A DNA stretch of 64,000 nt from positions 1-64,000 of the forward strand of contig JAPDJS010000009.1 in the NCBI GenBank assembly GCA_029258975.1. Reading direction: 5' to 3'. Each line of letters begins with the position of its first letter. Position 1 is the first letter of the stretch. Origin of the DNA: Thermoplasmatota archaeon. Its GTDB lineage: Archaea > Thermoplasmatota > B47-G6 > B47-G6B > 47-G6. A program made the position numbers and the translations under genes. The notes under the pieces were generated by a model, which saw only the letters and a program-made list of their open reading frames with translations, did not search any database and was not told where the DNA came from. This document shows, piece after piece, positions 44,340 to 53,147 of the stretch.

Positions 44340-44894
44340 ATGAAGCTTGACTCTATTGATGTAAATATTCTCAATATCCTTCTCAGAAATGGTCGCATCT
44401 CGTATCGCATTATTGCCAGGAGTCTCCAAGTGAGCCCTCCAACCATAAGTAGCAAAGTAGAGCGTCTTGAGAGACTAGGAGTAATAAAAAGATATGAAGC
44501 AGTAATAGATCCTGCAATCTTTGGACAAATAGTTGTTTTTGTAGTTCTTGATAAGCTACCAGAAGAATTGCTTGAAGTCGAAGCATGCCGTATAATTTAT
44601 AGACTCTCTGATGGCAGATATTTCGCGTTATTAACTGTTGAAGATTTAGAAGAGCTTTCAAATATTTTAGGCAGCATCAGAGACCGTGGAATAAACTTTG
44701 AGTACTACATGGCTGTAGGGGAGCCAATAAAAGATGAGCCAATACCAAGAATAAAGGAGGGTATTAGTCTGAAAATTAGATGTGCAAATTGCGGTAAGCT
44801 TATAGAAGGCGAGCCCCTCAAAAAGAGTGTATTAAAGACGACATATTACTTTTGTAGTGAACAATGTATGAACAATTTCCTTAGCAAATACTAA
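44340..44894 (+). CDS. Lrp/AsnC-type regulator with C-terminal TRASH metal-binding domain
   Basis: A 184-residue regulator. The AsnC helix-turn-helix (MKLDSIDVNILNILLRNGRISYRIIARSLQVSPPTISSKVERLERLG) fills residues 1-50. A middle alpha/beta part leads to a TRASH domain from about 145: IRCANCGKLIEGEPL, then YYFCSEQCMNNFLSKY (CX2C...CX3C). Archaeal proteins of this build (CopR/CopT type) sense copper or other thiophilic metals. ATG at 44340 is preferred, with a weak TGTGATAG upstream. A second Lrp-type gene follows and overlaps it by one base at its longest frame. Confidence 0.92.
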   Translation: MKLDSIDVNILNILLRNGRISYRIIARSLQVSPPTISSKVERLERLGVIKRYEAVIDPAIFGQIVVFVVLDKLPEELLEVEACRIIYRLSDGRYFALLTVEDLEELSNILGSIRDRGINFEYYMAVGEPIKDEPIPRIKEGISLKIRCANCGKLIEGEPLKKSVLKTTYYFCSEQCMNNFLSKY

Positions 44895-44905
44895 TGGTGA
44901 AAACC

Positions 44906-45412
44906 ATGCCTGTCCTAGATGATCTTGACATTGAAATACTAAAAAGTTTAGTAAAGAACAGTAAGATCACTATCTCACTGCTTGCAAAAAAGATTGGCGC
45001 ATCAATACCAAAAACTACAATTCACTATAGAATTTCCAGACTTCAGAAGGAGGGTATTATTAAAAACTTCACTATAGAGCTTAATTACGAAAAAATAGGA
45101 TTCCCCGTACTTGCTTATATATTGGCAACTTACGATCCTAGTGTAAAAATATCTCAGAAAAAACTTATTGAGCATATTTCTAAAATTCCGGGGGTAGAGG
45201 AGGTTCATGTAATTACTGGTGAGTGGGATCTTTTGATTAAGGTGCGTGCAAGAAATGTGAAAGAGCTTGGTGATCTCATTGTTGACAGGCTTAGAACAAT
45301 GCCAGGAATTCTCAGAACAATGACGTGTATGGTTCTACATTCTACCGGATTTGGTCCTTTAAACATTTTAGACCATATGGAAAAGAATATGGGAGAAGGA
45401 GAGGAGGACTAA
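44906..45412 (+). CDS. Lrp/AsnC-family transcription regulator
   Basis: A 168-residue Lrp/AsnC protein. The HTH is LDDLDIEILKSLVKNSKITISLLAKKIG...TTIHYRISRLQKEGII (residues 3-50). The RAM ligand-binding domain follows (FPVLAYILATYDPS... IPGVEEVHVITGEWDLLIKVRARNVKELGDLI). The effector is probably an amino acid. TGGTGAAAACC precedes the ATG at 44906. It starts 11 bases after the Lrp-TRASH stop, so the two regulators are probably co-expressed. Confidence 0.93.
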   Translation: MPVLDDLDIEILKSLVKNSKITISLLAKKIGASIPKTTIHYRISRLQKEGIIKNFTIELNYEKIGFPVLAYILATYDPSVKISQKKLIEHISKIPGVEEVHVITGEWDLLIKVRARNVKELGDLIVDRLRTMPGILRTMTCMVLHSTGFGPLNILDHMEKNMGEGEED

Positions 45413-45432
45413 CTTATTTTATTTGTTATTCC

Positions 45433-45672
45433 TTAGGAAATTTGGACTACTACCCTAATGCGTTCTGATTTCAGTTCTAATGTATCCTCGTTCATGTATA
45501 TCTTGGGATTTTCATCTCTAAATATTTCGGAGATAAACCTCTTAACTCTAGATGCGCTTGGAGTAATAAAAACCATATCCTCTAAATCTCCTCTATAAAC
45601 TCTAACAACAAACTTTTGAGAGCTCATTTTTGAAAACATATCTCCAAAACTAGCATACACAGAAGCATTCAT
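45433..45672 (-). CDS. Hypothetical protein, 79 residues
   Basis: Not recognised. A small soluble protein with a beta-rich pattern (KFVVRVYRGDLEDMVFITPS, KIYMNEDTLELKSERIRVVVQI) and one helix in between (SRVKRFISEIFRD). GGTGAG lies six bases before the ATG. It is convergent with the Lrp gene, 20 bases away. A single small alpha/beta domain is all that can be said. Confidence 0.65.
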   Translation of the reverse strand: MNASVYASFGDMFSKMSSQKFVVRVYRGDLEDMVFITPSASRVKRFISEIFRDENPKIYMNEDTLELKSERIRVVVQIS

Positions 45673-45949
45673 AGAAACTCACCTTTCGTATAGTAATTAG
45701 CTAAAGGAGTAAATAAAAATTGCTTATACAGAAAGAATTTTGATGATAGCTCTTAATTACTTTGGGTTATATTGTGAATATTTTCCTTTTAAAAAGATAA
45801 AAGTTTGTTCAATGTCCAATAAATTCTTGGAAATTTTTTATAATATCTCATAGACTACGCAGAGTGCTCTCTCAGATCTTTAATAAAAATATGTGTTCAA
45901 AAAGCGTCCTTTTTATATTTCCTTGACAATAAATATAGTGGTGTTAAAT

Positions 45950-46597
45950 ATGCGTATAGCATGGCACGGCCACGCGTGCTTTGAGATTAATACGATGGGA
46001 AAAATAATTGTTATAGATCCTCACGACGGGACTTCTCTTGGAATTTACCCTCCAAAGACGTATGCTGATATCGTCCTTGTTACTCACGATCACTTTGACC
46101 ATAACGCTGTTCGGGTCGTTTCCCATGATAACACAAAAGTCTATCGGGAAGCGCAGGATTGGACTGACGTCTCAGAAGGTATAAGAATAAAAAGCGTAGA
46201 AGTTCCACACGATAAAAGTGGTGGTACCAGACGCGGGATGGTTAACGCCTTTCTTATCGAGGCTGAGAACATTAAAATTGGACATCTCGGTGATATTGGG
46301 GATATTCCAGAAGCAATTAATGAATTTAGGGAAATTGACATTTTAATGATTCCTGTTGGCGGATATTACACCATTGAACCAGAAGAGGCAAAAAAGATCG
46401 TAGATATAACAACACCAAAAGTAGTTATTCCAATGCACTATAAGATTATGGGTCTCGCTCTAAATATAAGGCCTGTAGATGATTTTTTGAAGTATTATCC
46501 TGAGGAGAAGATTATTAGAGTAGGAAAAAGTATTGAGTTTGACAAAAACACAATTAACGGCATACGTGATTTCGAAATTTGGGTATTTTCCATCTGA
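45950..46597 (+). CDS. Metal-dependent hydrolase, UPF0173 (metallo-beta-lactamase fold)
   Basis: A 215-residue MBL-fold protein. It starts MRIAWHGHACFEI. The metal motif is VLVTHDHFDHNAV (residues about 43-55), with further ligands in GHLGDIGDIPE (about 104) and VVIPMHYKIMG (about 165). This is the UPF0173/YtkL type, related to UlaG lactonase. ATG at 45950 follows GTGGTG; a longer frame begins before a likely TATA region. The substrate is unknown. A T-rich stretch follows the stop. Confidence 0.9.
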   Translation: MRIAWHGHACFEINTMGKIIVIDPHDGTSLGIYPPKTYADIVLVTHDHFDHNAVRVVSHDNTKVYREAQDWTDVSEGIRIKSVEVPHDKSGGTRRGMVNAFLIEAENIKIGHLGDIGDIPEAINEFREIDILMIPVGGYYTIEPEEAKKIVDITTPKVVIPMHYKIMGLALNIRPVDDFLKYYPEEKIIRVGKSIEFDKNTINGIRDFEIWVFSI

Positions 46598-46635
46598 TCT
46601 TTCTACTCTTATTTTTAATTCCTAAAAAGCTAACC

Positions 46636-47271
46636 TCACAAATGCGTGGAGAATGAATACGTAATAAACGCAGTAACCATTCCCACGATGAGCATAATAA
46701 CTCCATAAAGAACCGGTCTTTCCTTACTTACTCTTCCTAAATAGTACCCCAAAGTCCAAATAAATACTAACGTCACCCCGAGGGATATCACGAAAGCAGT
46801 ATGAGGTGTGATGAACCCATACAGTGAAAGTATATATGGGGCCAATACAACCAATGCTGCAAGAACAGGTGCTATTGCATCGACAATTGCAGACAGGACT
46901 GTTGCAAAATAAACACCTTTCTCCATAACAGTTCCATTTAGGTTCCTAACTAGTGATTTTTCCATCTCTTTTAGTTCCCTTTTTCTCTCGGCGTACTCGG
47001 TTAGAAACGCTCCAGAAATCCCCGACAACCCAATAGCCATAGCACCTGAAAGTCCTGAAGAAACCACTATTTTAGGATCTAAGTGCCCTCCTATGTATGC
47101 TCCTACAGTAACACCAAGCATTGTAAGCGCTCCGTCAAGAGCGTTCATTACGAAGTAACGTCTGGTTATTTCTCCCACTCCTGTAATCTCTAAATAAAAC
47201 TCGAAGTTTTCCTTCATTTCATTTATCTTTTTCTTTAGTTTTTGGAGTATACTTGACCGACTATCGGGCAT
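46636..47271 (-). CDS. VIT1/CCC1-family transporter homologue
   Basis: A 211-residue membrane protein of the VIT (vacuolar iron transporter, DUF125) family. The first TM has the hallmark VMNALDGALTMLGVTVGAYIGGHLDP (about residues 40-65). The second TM (SGAMAIGLSGISGAFLTEYAERKRELKEMEKSL) is followed by an acidic cytoplasmic helix, and three more TMs follow. Family members export Fe2+ or Mn2+ from the cytoplasm. The metal-binding middle domain of plant VIT1 is shortened here. The ribosome binding site is poor, so a start at an inner ATG is possible. Confidence 0.85.
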   Translation of the reverse strand: MPDSRSSILQKLKKKINEMKENFEFYLEITGVGEITRRYFVMNALDGALTMLGVTVGAYIGGHLDPKIVVSSGLSGAMAIGLSGISGAFLTEYAERKRELKEMEKSLVRNLNGTVMEKGVYFATVLSAIVDAIAPVLAALVVLAPYILSLYGFITPHTAFVISLGVTLVFIWTLGYYLGRVSKERPVLYGVIMLIVGMVTAFITYSFSTHL

Positions 47272-47322
47272 TTTCCGTTAGGTCCTCCATACTTCCATGG
47301 AGTTGGGCATTATATATAAATT

Positions 47323-47399
47323 TGGAGCCACCGCCGGGATTTGAACCCGGGACCTGCCGCTTACGAGGCGGCCGCCCTGCCGGGCTAGGCTACGGTGGC
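47323..47399 (-). tRNA. tRNA-Thr (CGT)
   Basis: A 77-base tRNA with encoded CCA. Acceptor GCCACCG pairs with CGGTGGC, discriminator T. Anticodon stem GCCGC/GCGGC encloses CTCGTAA, giving anticodon CGT for ACG. D arm and T arm (CCGGGTTCAAATCCCGG) are complete, with no intron. Confidence 0.96.
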
Positions 47400-47503
47400 A
47401 TTAATTTTTCAACCACAAAGGAAGTTTCCTAAAACTTTCATTAAAGTTGACCTGTATTAAAAACTTTCTAAAGATAAAAAGAGGATCTCTAGGCTCTAGG
47501 TAG

Positions 47504-47580
47504 TGGCGGGCCCGGGGGGATTTGAACCCCCGACCAGTGGGTTAAGAGCCCACCGCTCTACCTAGCTGAGCTACGGGCCC
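47504..47580 (-). tRNA. tRNA-Lys (CTT)
   Basis: A 77-base tRNA with encoded CCA. Acceptor GGGCCCG pairs with CGGGCCC, discriminator G. Anticodon stem GTGGG/CCCAC encloses CTCTTAA, giving anticodon CTT for AAG. The T arm GGGGGTTCAAATCCCCC is complete, with no intron. It lies 104 bases upstream of tRNA-Thr on the same strand. Confidence 0.96.
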
Positions 47581-47744
47581 AAATCTTCACATAAGGTTAA
47601 ATAATGATTGCTTTTATAATTTTTCCTAAAGAGAGCCTATGATAGTTTATTAATCATTTTACAAAATACATAAGTATGAGTTTATCTTAGATAAGAGACT
47701 CAATGTATAGTTATTAAATTTCGAAGATAAGCGCCGTGATTGAT

Positions 47745-48773
47745 ATGCGTAACCATAAACTCCTATGCCCCATTTGTGGAAGAGAAGTAGAGAAGCTTTA
47801 CGAGGGAATGTGTAAAGAGTGTTTTATTAATGAAAACGAGTTATTTTCGATACCACAGGTCATTGACATAGTTCTATGTAGGGATTGTGGCTCATATATG
47901 ATCGGAAAAAGTTGGATTCACGATAACAAAAACCTAACTCAAATTATTGAGGAGCACGTTCTCAGAAACTTAAAAGTAGATTCTAATGTCAACTCTTTTT
48001 GGATCAATATTAAGCTTTTCGAAGAAGACGAGAAAAACTACAACGCAGAAGTAATTGTAGGTGGGGAGATCTACGATTTCTCATTTGAGCAAAGCAAATA
48101 CGTTAGGATACGTATTCACAAAGCTCTTTGTGACGTATGCTCTAGAAGGTACTCTGGATATTATGAGGCTATAATTCAATTGAGAGGTCCTGACTCTCCA
48201 GTAATTGAGGCCTTAGAAGAAATAAGAAGAGAGTTTGAAAATAACATTAAGGAGTTCATTCTTAAAGAAGAGAGGGTAAAAGGTGGGATCAACGTATATG
48301 TATCTTCGTATAAACTAGCCAGAAAAATTGTAAGGAAACTTCACGATGAATACGGCGGAGAAATTAAAGAAACTGCAACTTTACACACAAGAAAAGAGGG
48401 CAAAGACGTTTATAGATTCACATACTTATACCGTGTTCCAGAGTATTATAGAGGGTCTGTTTTAATGGATTCCTCAGGAAGAGTTTTTGTTGTTAAGAAA
48501 ATTTTTGGCAAATCTATAGATCTAATCGATTTAGTTTATGGAAAAGAAAGGAAAGAATACGTTGAAGAAATTAAAAAGAAGTACAAAATAATTCACGCGA
48601 AACCTTATGAAGCTCAGATATTATATTTCATTTCTGAAAATGAGGTCTCTATTTTAGATCCGCAAACATATGCAGAACATATTGTAAGGCTTCTGTCTCC
48701 TATAGACAGAGCTCAAACTAAGCTTAAAGTTGTTAAAATTGAAAATAACGTGTATCATTATCCATTTCCATAA
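47745..48773 (+). CDS. nmd3: NMD3-related protein
   Basis: A 342-residue Nmd3 homologue. The N-terminal zinc motifs are LLCPICGREVEKLYEGMCKECF (residues about 6-27) and LCRDCGSYMIG (about 45), with a further ALCDVCSRRYSGYYEAIIQLRG (about 128). Eukaryotic Nmd3 is the 60S export adaptor; archaeal forms lack the shuttling tail and probably act in large-subunit maturation or as an aIF6 neighbour. ATG at 47745 is preferred. It begins a three-gene plus-strand group with the next two genes. Confidence 0.9.
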   Translation: MRNHKLLCPICGREVEKLYEGMCKECFINENELFSIPQVIDIVLCRDCGSYMIGKSWIHDNKNLTQIIEEHVLRNLKVDSNVNSFWINIKLFEEDEKNYNAEVIVGGEIYDFSFEQSKYVRIRIHKALCDVCSRRYSGYYEAIIQLRGPDSPVIEALEEIRREFENNIKEFILKEERVKGGINVYVSSYKLARKIVRKLHDEYGGEIKETATLHTRKEGKDVYRFTYLYRVPEYYRGSVLMDSSGRVFVVKKIFGKSIDLIDLVYGKERKEYVEEIKKKYKIIHAKPYEAQILYFISENEVSILDPQTYAEHIVRLLSPIDRAQTKLKVVKIENNVYHYPFP

Positions 48774-48810
48774 AGTATATAATCGCAATAAGCTTAGAAT
48801 TTTGTTTGAA

Positions 48811-49275
48811 ATGTCGCTCGAAGATTTAGACAATGCAATTAAAGCTCTTGCGTCCGGAAGATTAGAAGACTTAATAAAGGATCATAAACATGGTACAAAA
48901 AGCCTTTTTAAGGCTGTCTACGACGCCATATACGGAAAAAATGAAGAGGCCAGCGAATACTATGAAAGTATTATGAGTCTACACCCAACTCCTGCAGCTT
49001 CTATTGCATTTTACTTATCCGAGCTAATAAAGAATGAAAAAATGCAGGAGTTTCTCCATATAGCTCTAATGAAGATTCTTCCTGACGCAATTTGGTGTTT
49101 AGAGAATGAAGATGAAGAAATCGATGAAGAATTAATTTCGGAAATTCTCTATAACGTAGTTTCTGTTTACAATATTTCAAAACAGTTGAATTCAAAAGAA
49201 TTACTGAAGATCTTTAGAGTGCTTCTTGACGCATTTGTCTTTGAATTTGGAGCCTTGGCATATCATGCATACTAG
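48811..49275 (+). CDS. Hypothetical helical protein
   Basis: A 154-residue acidic, all-helical protein, not recognised. It starts MSLEDLDNAIKALASGRLEDL, then HGTKSLFKAVYDAIYGKNEEASEYYESIMSLHPTPAASIAFYLSEL, which has a TPR-like feel. The last helix ends FGALAYHAY. The start is assigned to 48811 because the longer frame would overlap nmd3; the ribosome binding site is weak. The phosphoesterase follows 11 bases on. Confidence 0.65.
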   Translation: MSLEDLDNAIKALASGRLEDLIKDHKHGTKSLFKAVYDAIYGKNEEASEYYESIMSLHPTPAASIAFYLSELIKNEKMQEFLHIALMKILPDAIWCLENEDEEIDEELISEILYNVVSVYNISKQLNSKELLKIFRVLLDAFVFEFGALAYHAY

Positions 49276-49286
49276 AGGTGGTTCGC

Positions 49287-49946
49287 TTGCGAATTTTGGG
49301 CGTTGCAGACATTCACAATAGCCAACTAAAAGTAAAAGCTATAAATCGGATAATTTCAGAATACTCTCCTGATATAGTAATCGTTGCTGGCGATATAACT
49401 ACTTTCGGTCCTTCAGAGGCTGTAAAAACTATTTTAGATTCTATAGAGGCCAAAACATTACTCGCTATCCCCGGAAATGCGGATCCAATCGATAGCATAA
49501 AATATATAGAAGAAAGTCACGCAATCAACATTCATTTGAATCCCATCAAAATAGCTGGTTTTGAATTCGTAGGTTTTGGAGGGTCTCCAGAAACTCCTTT
49601 CGGAACCCCTTTTGAACTTTCAGAGGATGAAATTAAAAAGATGTTGTCAGAGATTCTAATAACGGAAAATACTATTCTTGTTACTCATGCGCCACCCTAT
49701 GGCATCTTAGATAAGACTGCTGCTGGATTTCACGCTGGAAGTAAAGCAATCAGAGAAATTATAGATTCCTCTCCACCATATATCCACATTTTTGGACATA
49801 TTCATGAAGCCCTAGGATTTGAAAGAATTGGCAAAACAACTTTTGTAAACGTATCAATAGGACGATTCAGAAAGTTCTTTCTGATAGAAATTGAAAGCAA
49901 AGAAGGTACCGCAAATATTGTAAAAATAGAGGAAAAAAGAGTTTAG
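49287..49946 (+). CDS. Calcineurin-like metallophosphoesterase
   Basis: A 219-residue metallophosphoesterase. Metal motifs are GVADIHNS (residues 5-12), IVAGDITTFG (about 36), AIPGNADPID (about 61, where Ala-Asp follows the usual Asn), VTHAPPYG (about 135) and HIFGHIHEALG (about 168). The full set for a di-metal site is present. TTG at 49287 has GAGGTG six bases ahead and is preferred over an upstream GTG. The substrate is unknown. It overlaps the convergent cDPG-synthetase-like gene by four bases. Confidence 0.9.
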   Translation: MRILGVADIHNSQLKVKAINRIISEYSPDIVIVAGDITTFGPSEAVKTILDSIEAKTLLAIPGNADPIDSIKYIEESHAINIHLNPIKIAGFEFVGFGGSPETPFGTPFELSEDEIKKMLSEILITENTILVTHAPPYGILDKTAAGFHAGSKAIREIIDSSPPYIHIFGHIHEALGFERIGKTTFVNVSIGRFRKFFLIEIESKEGTANIVKIEEKRV

Positions 49947-51283
49947 ATTAATCCTTTCTCTTTCAAGAATTTTGTTATTATGTCTTCCAACGTGGGGGTT
50001 CCTATTTCCTGTAGCTCGTAGTAGACGCGAACTACTGGTTTGTTCACGTTAATGAGTCTAGTTATGTCCACAGGTGTTGCTGAAACTACTACGTCAGCTG
50101 GTGTGTTGTTTACTGTTTCTTCAAGATCCTTTATCTGATCTCCATAGTAACCCATGGCAGGAAGGACGTTTCTGAGGTGTGGATAGTGCTCAAAAGTCTC
50201 CTTTATTGATCTTACTGCATAAGGTCTTGGATCTACAATCTCAGCTGCGCCATATTTCCTTGCGGCAACATATCCGGCTCCGTAAGGCATCTCCCCATGC
50301 GTTACTGTAGGACCATCTTCTATCACTAGTACCCTCTTGCCACGGATGATGTCTCCATTCTCAACAAATATTGGTGACGCCGCATCTACAATTATAGCCT
50401 TTGGATTTGTTCGTATAATGTTCTCACGCACTTTTTCAATGTTTTCTGGGTGTGCAGTTTCCTCTTTATTAATTACAACAACATCGGCCATTCTCAGATT
50501 TGTAGATCCCGGATAGTAGGAAACTTCATGTCCTGCTCTGTGAGGATCTGTAACTACTATGTGAAGGTCTGGCTTGAAGAATGGAAAGTCATTGTTGCCT
50601 CCATCCCAAACAATGATGTCTGCCTCCTTTTCAGCTTGTCTGAGGATTGCCTCGTAGTCAACTCCTGCATAAACAACTACGCCACGTCTAATATGGGGCT
50701 CGTATTCTTCTCTTTCTTCTATTGTACAATTGTGTTTATCAAGATCCTCAAAAGTTTCAAATCTCTGTACACGCTGCTTTACAAGATCTCCGTAGGGCAT
50801 GGGATGTCTTACAACAACAACCTTAAGTCCATACTTACGAAGTATGTCTACAACTCTTCTTGTAGTTTGACTCTTTCCACATCCCGTTCTCACAGCACAG
50901 ATAGAGACAACTGGTTTAGAAGACTTTAACATAGTAGATTTAGGTCCCATTAACTTAAAGTCTGCTCCAGCTGCAAGAACTCGAGATGCTCTATCCATAA
51001 CGTAATCGTAGGATAGGTCACTATAAGCAAGAATAACTTCATCAACGTCAAATTTCTTGATTATTTCTTCCAATTGATCTTCTGGATATATTGGAATGCC
51101 CTCCGGATACAATTCCCCTGCCAGTTCCGGTGGATATCTGCGTCCTTCAATGTTTGGAATCTGGGTGGCAGTAAAAGCCACTACCTCGTAATTAGGGTTG
51201 TTTCTAAAGTAGACGTTGAAATTGTGAAAGTCTCTTCCAGCTGCCCCCATAATTATTACGCGTTTTCTTTTACCGTCTCCCAA
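49943..51283 (-). CDS. Cyclic 2,3-diphosphoglycerate synthetase-like GTPase (COG2403 type)
   Basis: A 446-residue protein. An N-terminal Rossmann-like domain (VIIMGAAGRDFHNFNVYF, residues 9-26) and a PPELAGELYPEGIPIYPEDQ block are followed by a P-loop, AVRTGCGKSQTTRRVVDILRKYG (about 130-152). The last part holds VWDGGNNDFPFFKPDLHIVVTDPHRAGHE and VEDGPTVTHGEMPYGAGYVAA. Homologues in thermophiles are annotated as cDPG synthetase, after the Methanothermus enzyme. Start is TTG at 51283 with GGAGGTG seven bases upstream. The cDPG role is inferred, and many homologues occur in organisms not known to make cDPG. Confidence 0.85.
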   Translation of the reverse strand: MGDGKRKRVIIMGAAGRDFHNFNVYFRNNPNYEVVAFTATQIPNIEGRRYPPELAGELYPEGIPIYPEDQLEEIIKKFDVDEVILAYSDLSYDYVMDRASRVLAAGADFKLMGPKSTMLKSSKPVVSICAVRTGCGKSQTTRRVVDILRKYGLKVVVVRHPMPYGDLVKQRVQRFETFEDLDKHNCTIEEREEYEPHIRRGVVVYAGVDYEAILRQAEKEADIIVWDGGNNDFPFFKPDLHIVVTDPHRAGHEVSYYPGSTNLRMADVVVINKEETAHPENIEKVRENIIRTNPKAIIVDAASPIFVENGDIIRGKRVLVIEDGPTVTHGEMPYGAGYVAARKYGAAEIVDPRPYAVRSIKETFEHYPHLRNVLPAMGYYGDQIKDLEETVNNTPADVVVSATPVDITRLINVNKPVVRVYYELQEIGTPTLEDIITKFLKEKGLI

Positions 51284-51811
51284 AGCTTGACACCTCCTAC
51301 ATCCATTTACAACCTTCTAAGATGTTTTCCAGTGCATAATCTTTGGATGTGGTAACTAATGCTTACTGCCCCTTTTGGGAAGAGGTAAATGCCGATGTCT
51401 AAATACTAAGTGTGTACAACTGGACGGGGCTATATTTGTTTTACTTTATAATGATCATGCTTTCTTTGTTTGATTAAAAAAGAGCTCAGAAGATTTGGAG
51501 ATGCTAAAAAACTCCTAATCACAATTTTTTAAATATAATCGAGTGTGTGTACAAAAGGAAAAATATAGACATTCTCTCGGATTTATTCGCACATATAAGA
51601 TGACTTCTTTACCTTTTGAGCTAAAGAATTGCTGTAATATTCTAACTTTAAAGTTATATCCTTTTATTTAATCTTAATGTGTTTAAACTTGCTCTCCGTT
51701 GTTAACTTCTTGTAGTAAATGCATCTTAGAAAACAATAATAATAGTTCCTACATCTAATTTTAGTAGAAAGGAAGTAACAATATGTTGTGATAGTAAACA
51801 ATATAAGCCAC
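51284..51811. other. Long AT-rich intergenic region before ftsZ
   Basis: About 530 bases between the divergent cDPG-synthetase-like gene and ftsZ. No gene was found in any frame. There are two copies of GTGTGTACAA (51410-51419 and 51546-51555, the second starting GTGTGTACAAAAGG), which might be operator sequence. Otherwise the region is simple AT-rich DNA. Confidence 0.4.
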
Positions 51812-51824
51812 TTCATTTAAAAAC
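51812..51824 (+). promoter_or_regulatory. TATA box for ftsZ
   Basis: TTCATTTAAAAAC lies about 60-72 bases before the ftsZ ATG. This predicts a leader of about 35-40 bases containing GGAGGT seven bases before the start. Confidence 0.5.
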
Positions 51825-51883
51825 TATACAAAGCATGTTAATGTTCAAAAATTAAATTAAGGACTCTCTAGGAGGTAAAAAGA

Positions 51884-53131
51884 ATGGCAGAATATATGAC
51901 TTCCCTTCGTGAACAAATTTCTGCTCCCCAACCTCACGAGGAAATAGTAGAGGAGACACCTCAACAGATAATAGTAGAAGACGATAAAGAAATTGAAAAG
52001 TTTGTAGCAAGAACAAAGATTCTTGTTATAGGTGTAGGTGGTTGTGGCTGTAATACTGTAACTAGACTATACGAAGAAATTAAGGGAATTAGCGTTTATG
52101 GGGGGTCCCACGAAGGCGGTAAGGAGGGGACGTATAGAGAGTCTTCTGATATAGGAGACTTTGTGTATTTCATTGCTATAAATACTGATGCTCAACATCT
52201 TTTGAGTAAAACAAAGGCCGATAGAAAAATCTTAATTGGAAAGCAGACTACACGGGGTCTAGGTGCTGGTGGAGATCCCAAGATTGGTGAGGCCGCCGCT
52301 AACGAAAGCAGGGAAGAAGTTAAAACTAAGATTCTAAACACTGTAGGAGGAATTAACGGTGACGGGGCAAGCAAAGTAATCACTTTCCTTACTTTAGGTC
52401 TTGGTGGCGGTACTGGAACTGGAGCTTCCCCCGTAATTGCAGACATCCTAAGAGAGAGTCTTGCAAGTCCCGTAATTGCAGTAGTTACAATGCCATTTTC
52501 ATGGGAGGGTAGAGTAAGAATAGAAAATGCAAATGCTGGCCTTAAGAGGCTCAGAGAGAAAGTTGATACGATGATTGTGATAAAGAATGACGCATTAATC
52601 TCTGACGAAGAAATCAAAACTATGAGCATTAGGGAGGCCTTCAAGCTTGTAGACGATATCCTTGGAAAGGCTATAAAGGGCTTGGCAGAGCTTATACTTA
52701 GGCCTGGTGAAATCAACCTTGATGTGAACGACTTCCTTAAGGTCATGCGTGGTGCAAGAAAAGATGAGGAGAGCGTAGCAATAATAACTATAGGAGAGAG
52801 CAAGAGTAGAGGTGGTCAAGGAAACCGCGTAAGAGAAGCTCTAGAAAATGCTCTCAACAGTAAACTCCTGCATATTGATCTCTCTACTGCAAAAGCAATA
52901 CTAGTAAACATTTCTGGTCCATCGGACATTAGTATGGAAGAAATTAACGAAGTCATGAGCGAAATATACAACAAAGTGGGCGGCGATGCTAATATTTACG
53001 TAGGTACCTCAATAGATGATAGTCTCGACGGAAGAGTTAGGATCATGATTGTTGCTTCCGGTGTTAAACAAGAAGATGTGCTAATAAAGACCAAAACACG
53101 CAGAGAATCTGGTATTTTTAAGGATCTATAA
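51884..53131 (+). CDS. ftsZ: Cell division protein FtsZ with an extra loop
   Basis: A 415-residue FtsZ. An acidic 45-residue N-terminal extension precedes the GTPase core: ILVIGVGGCGCNTVTRLYEE (about 47-66), IAINTDAQHLL (about 97), GLGAGGDPKIGEAAANES (about 121), the tubulin signature LGLGGGTGTGASPVIADIL (about 169-187) and VRIENANAGL. Between the first strand-helix and NTDAQHLL there is an insertion of about 25 residues (GGSHEGGKEGTYRESSDIGDF). FtsZ polymerises at the division site. secE follows 16 bases after its stop. Confidence 0.95.
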   Translation: MAEYMTSLREQISAPQPHEEIVEETPQQIIVEDDKEIEKFVARTKILVIGVGGCGCNTVTRLYEEIKGISVYGGSHEGGKEGTYRESSDIGDFVYFIAINTDAQHLLSKTKADRKILIGKQTTRGLGAGGDPKIGEAAANESREEVKTKILNTVGGINGDGASKVITFLTLGLGGGTGTGASPVIADILRESLASPVIAVVTMPFSWEGRVRIENANAGLKRLREKVDTMIVIKNDALISDEEIKTMSIREAFKLVDDILGKAIKGLAELILRPGEINLDVNDFLKVMRGARKDEESVAIITIGESKSRGGQGNRVREALENALNSKLLHIDLSTAKAILVNISGPSDISMEEINEVMSEIYNKVGGDANIYVGTSIDDSLDGRVRIMIVASGVKQEDVLIKTKTRRESGIFKDL

Positions 53132-53147
53132 ATAAAGGGTGAACGAT

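Noticed and set aside
50450..50929. 159-codon plus-strand frame inside the cDPG-synthetase-like gene
   Set aside because: Cys/Ser/Tyr-rich antisense product with no start signal; the minus-strand gene has clear motifs throughout.
52192..52803. 203-codon minus-strand frame inside ftsZ
   Set aside because: Composition is a mirror of the FtsZ codons, no start signal is present, and FtsZ motifs are continuous on the other strand.
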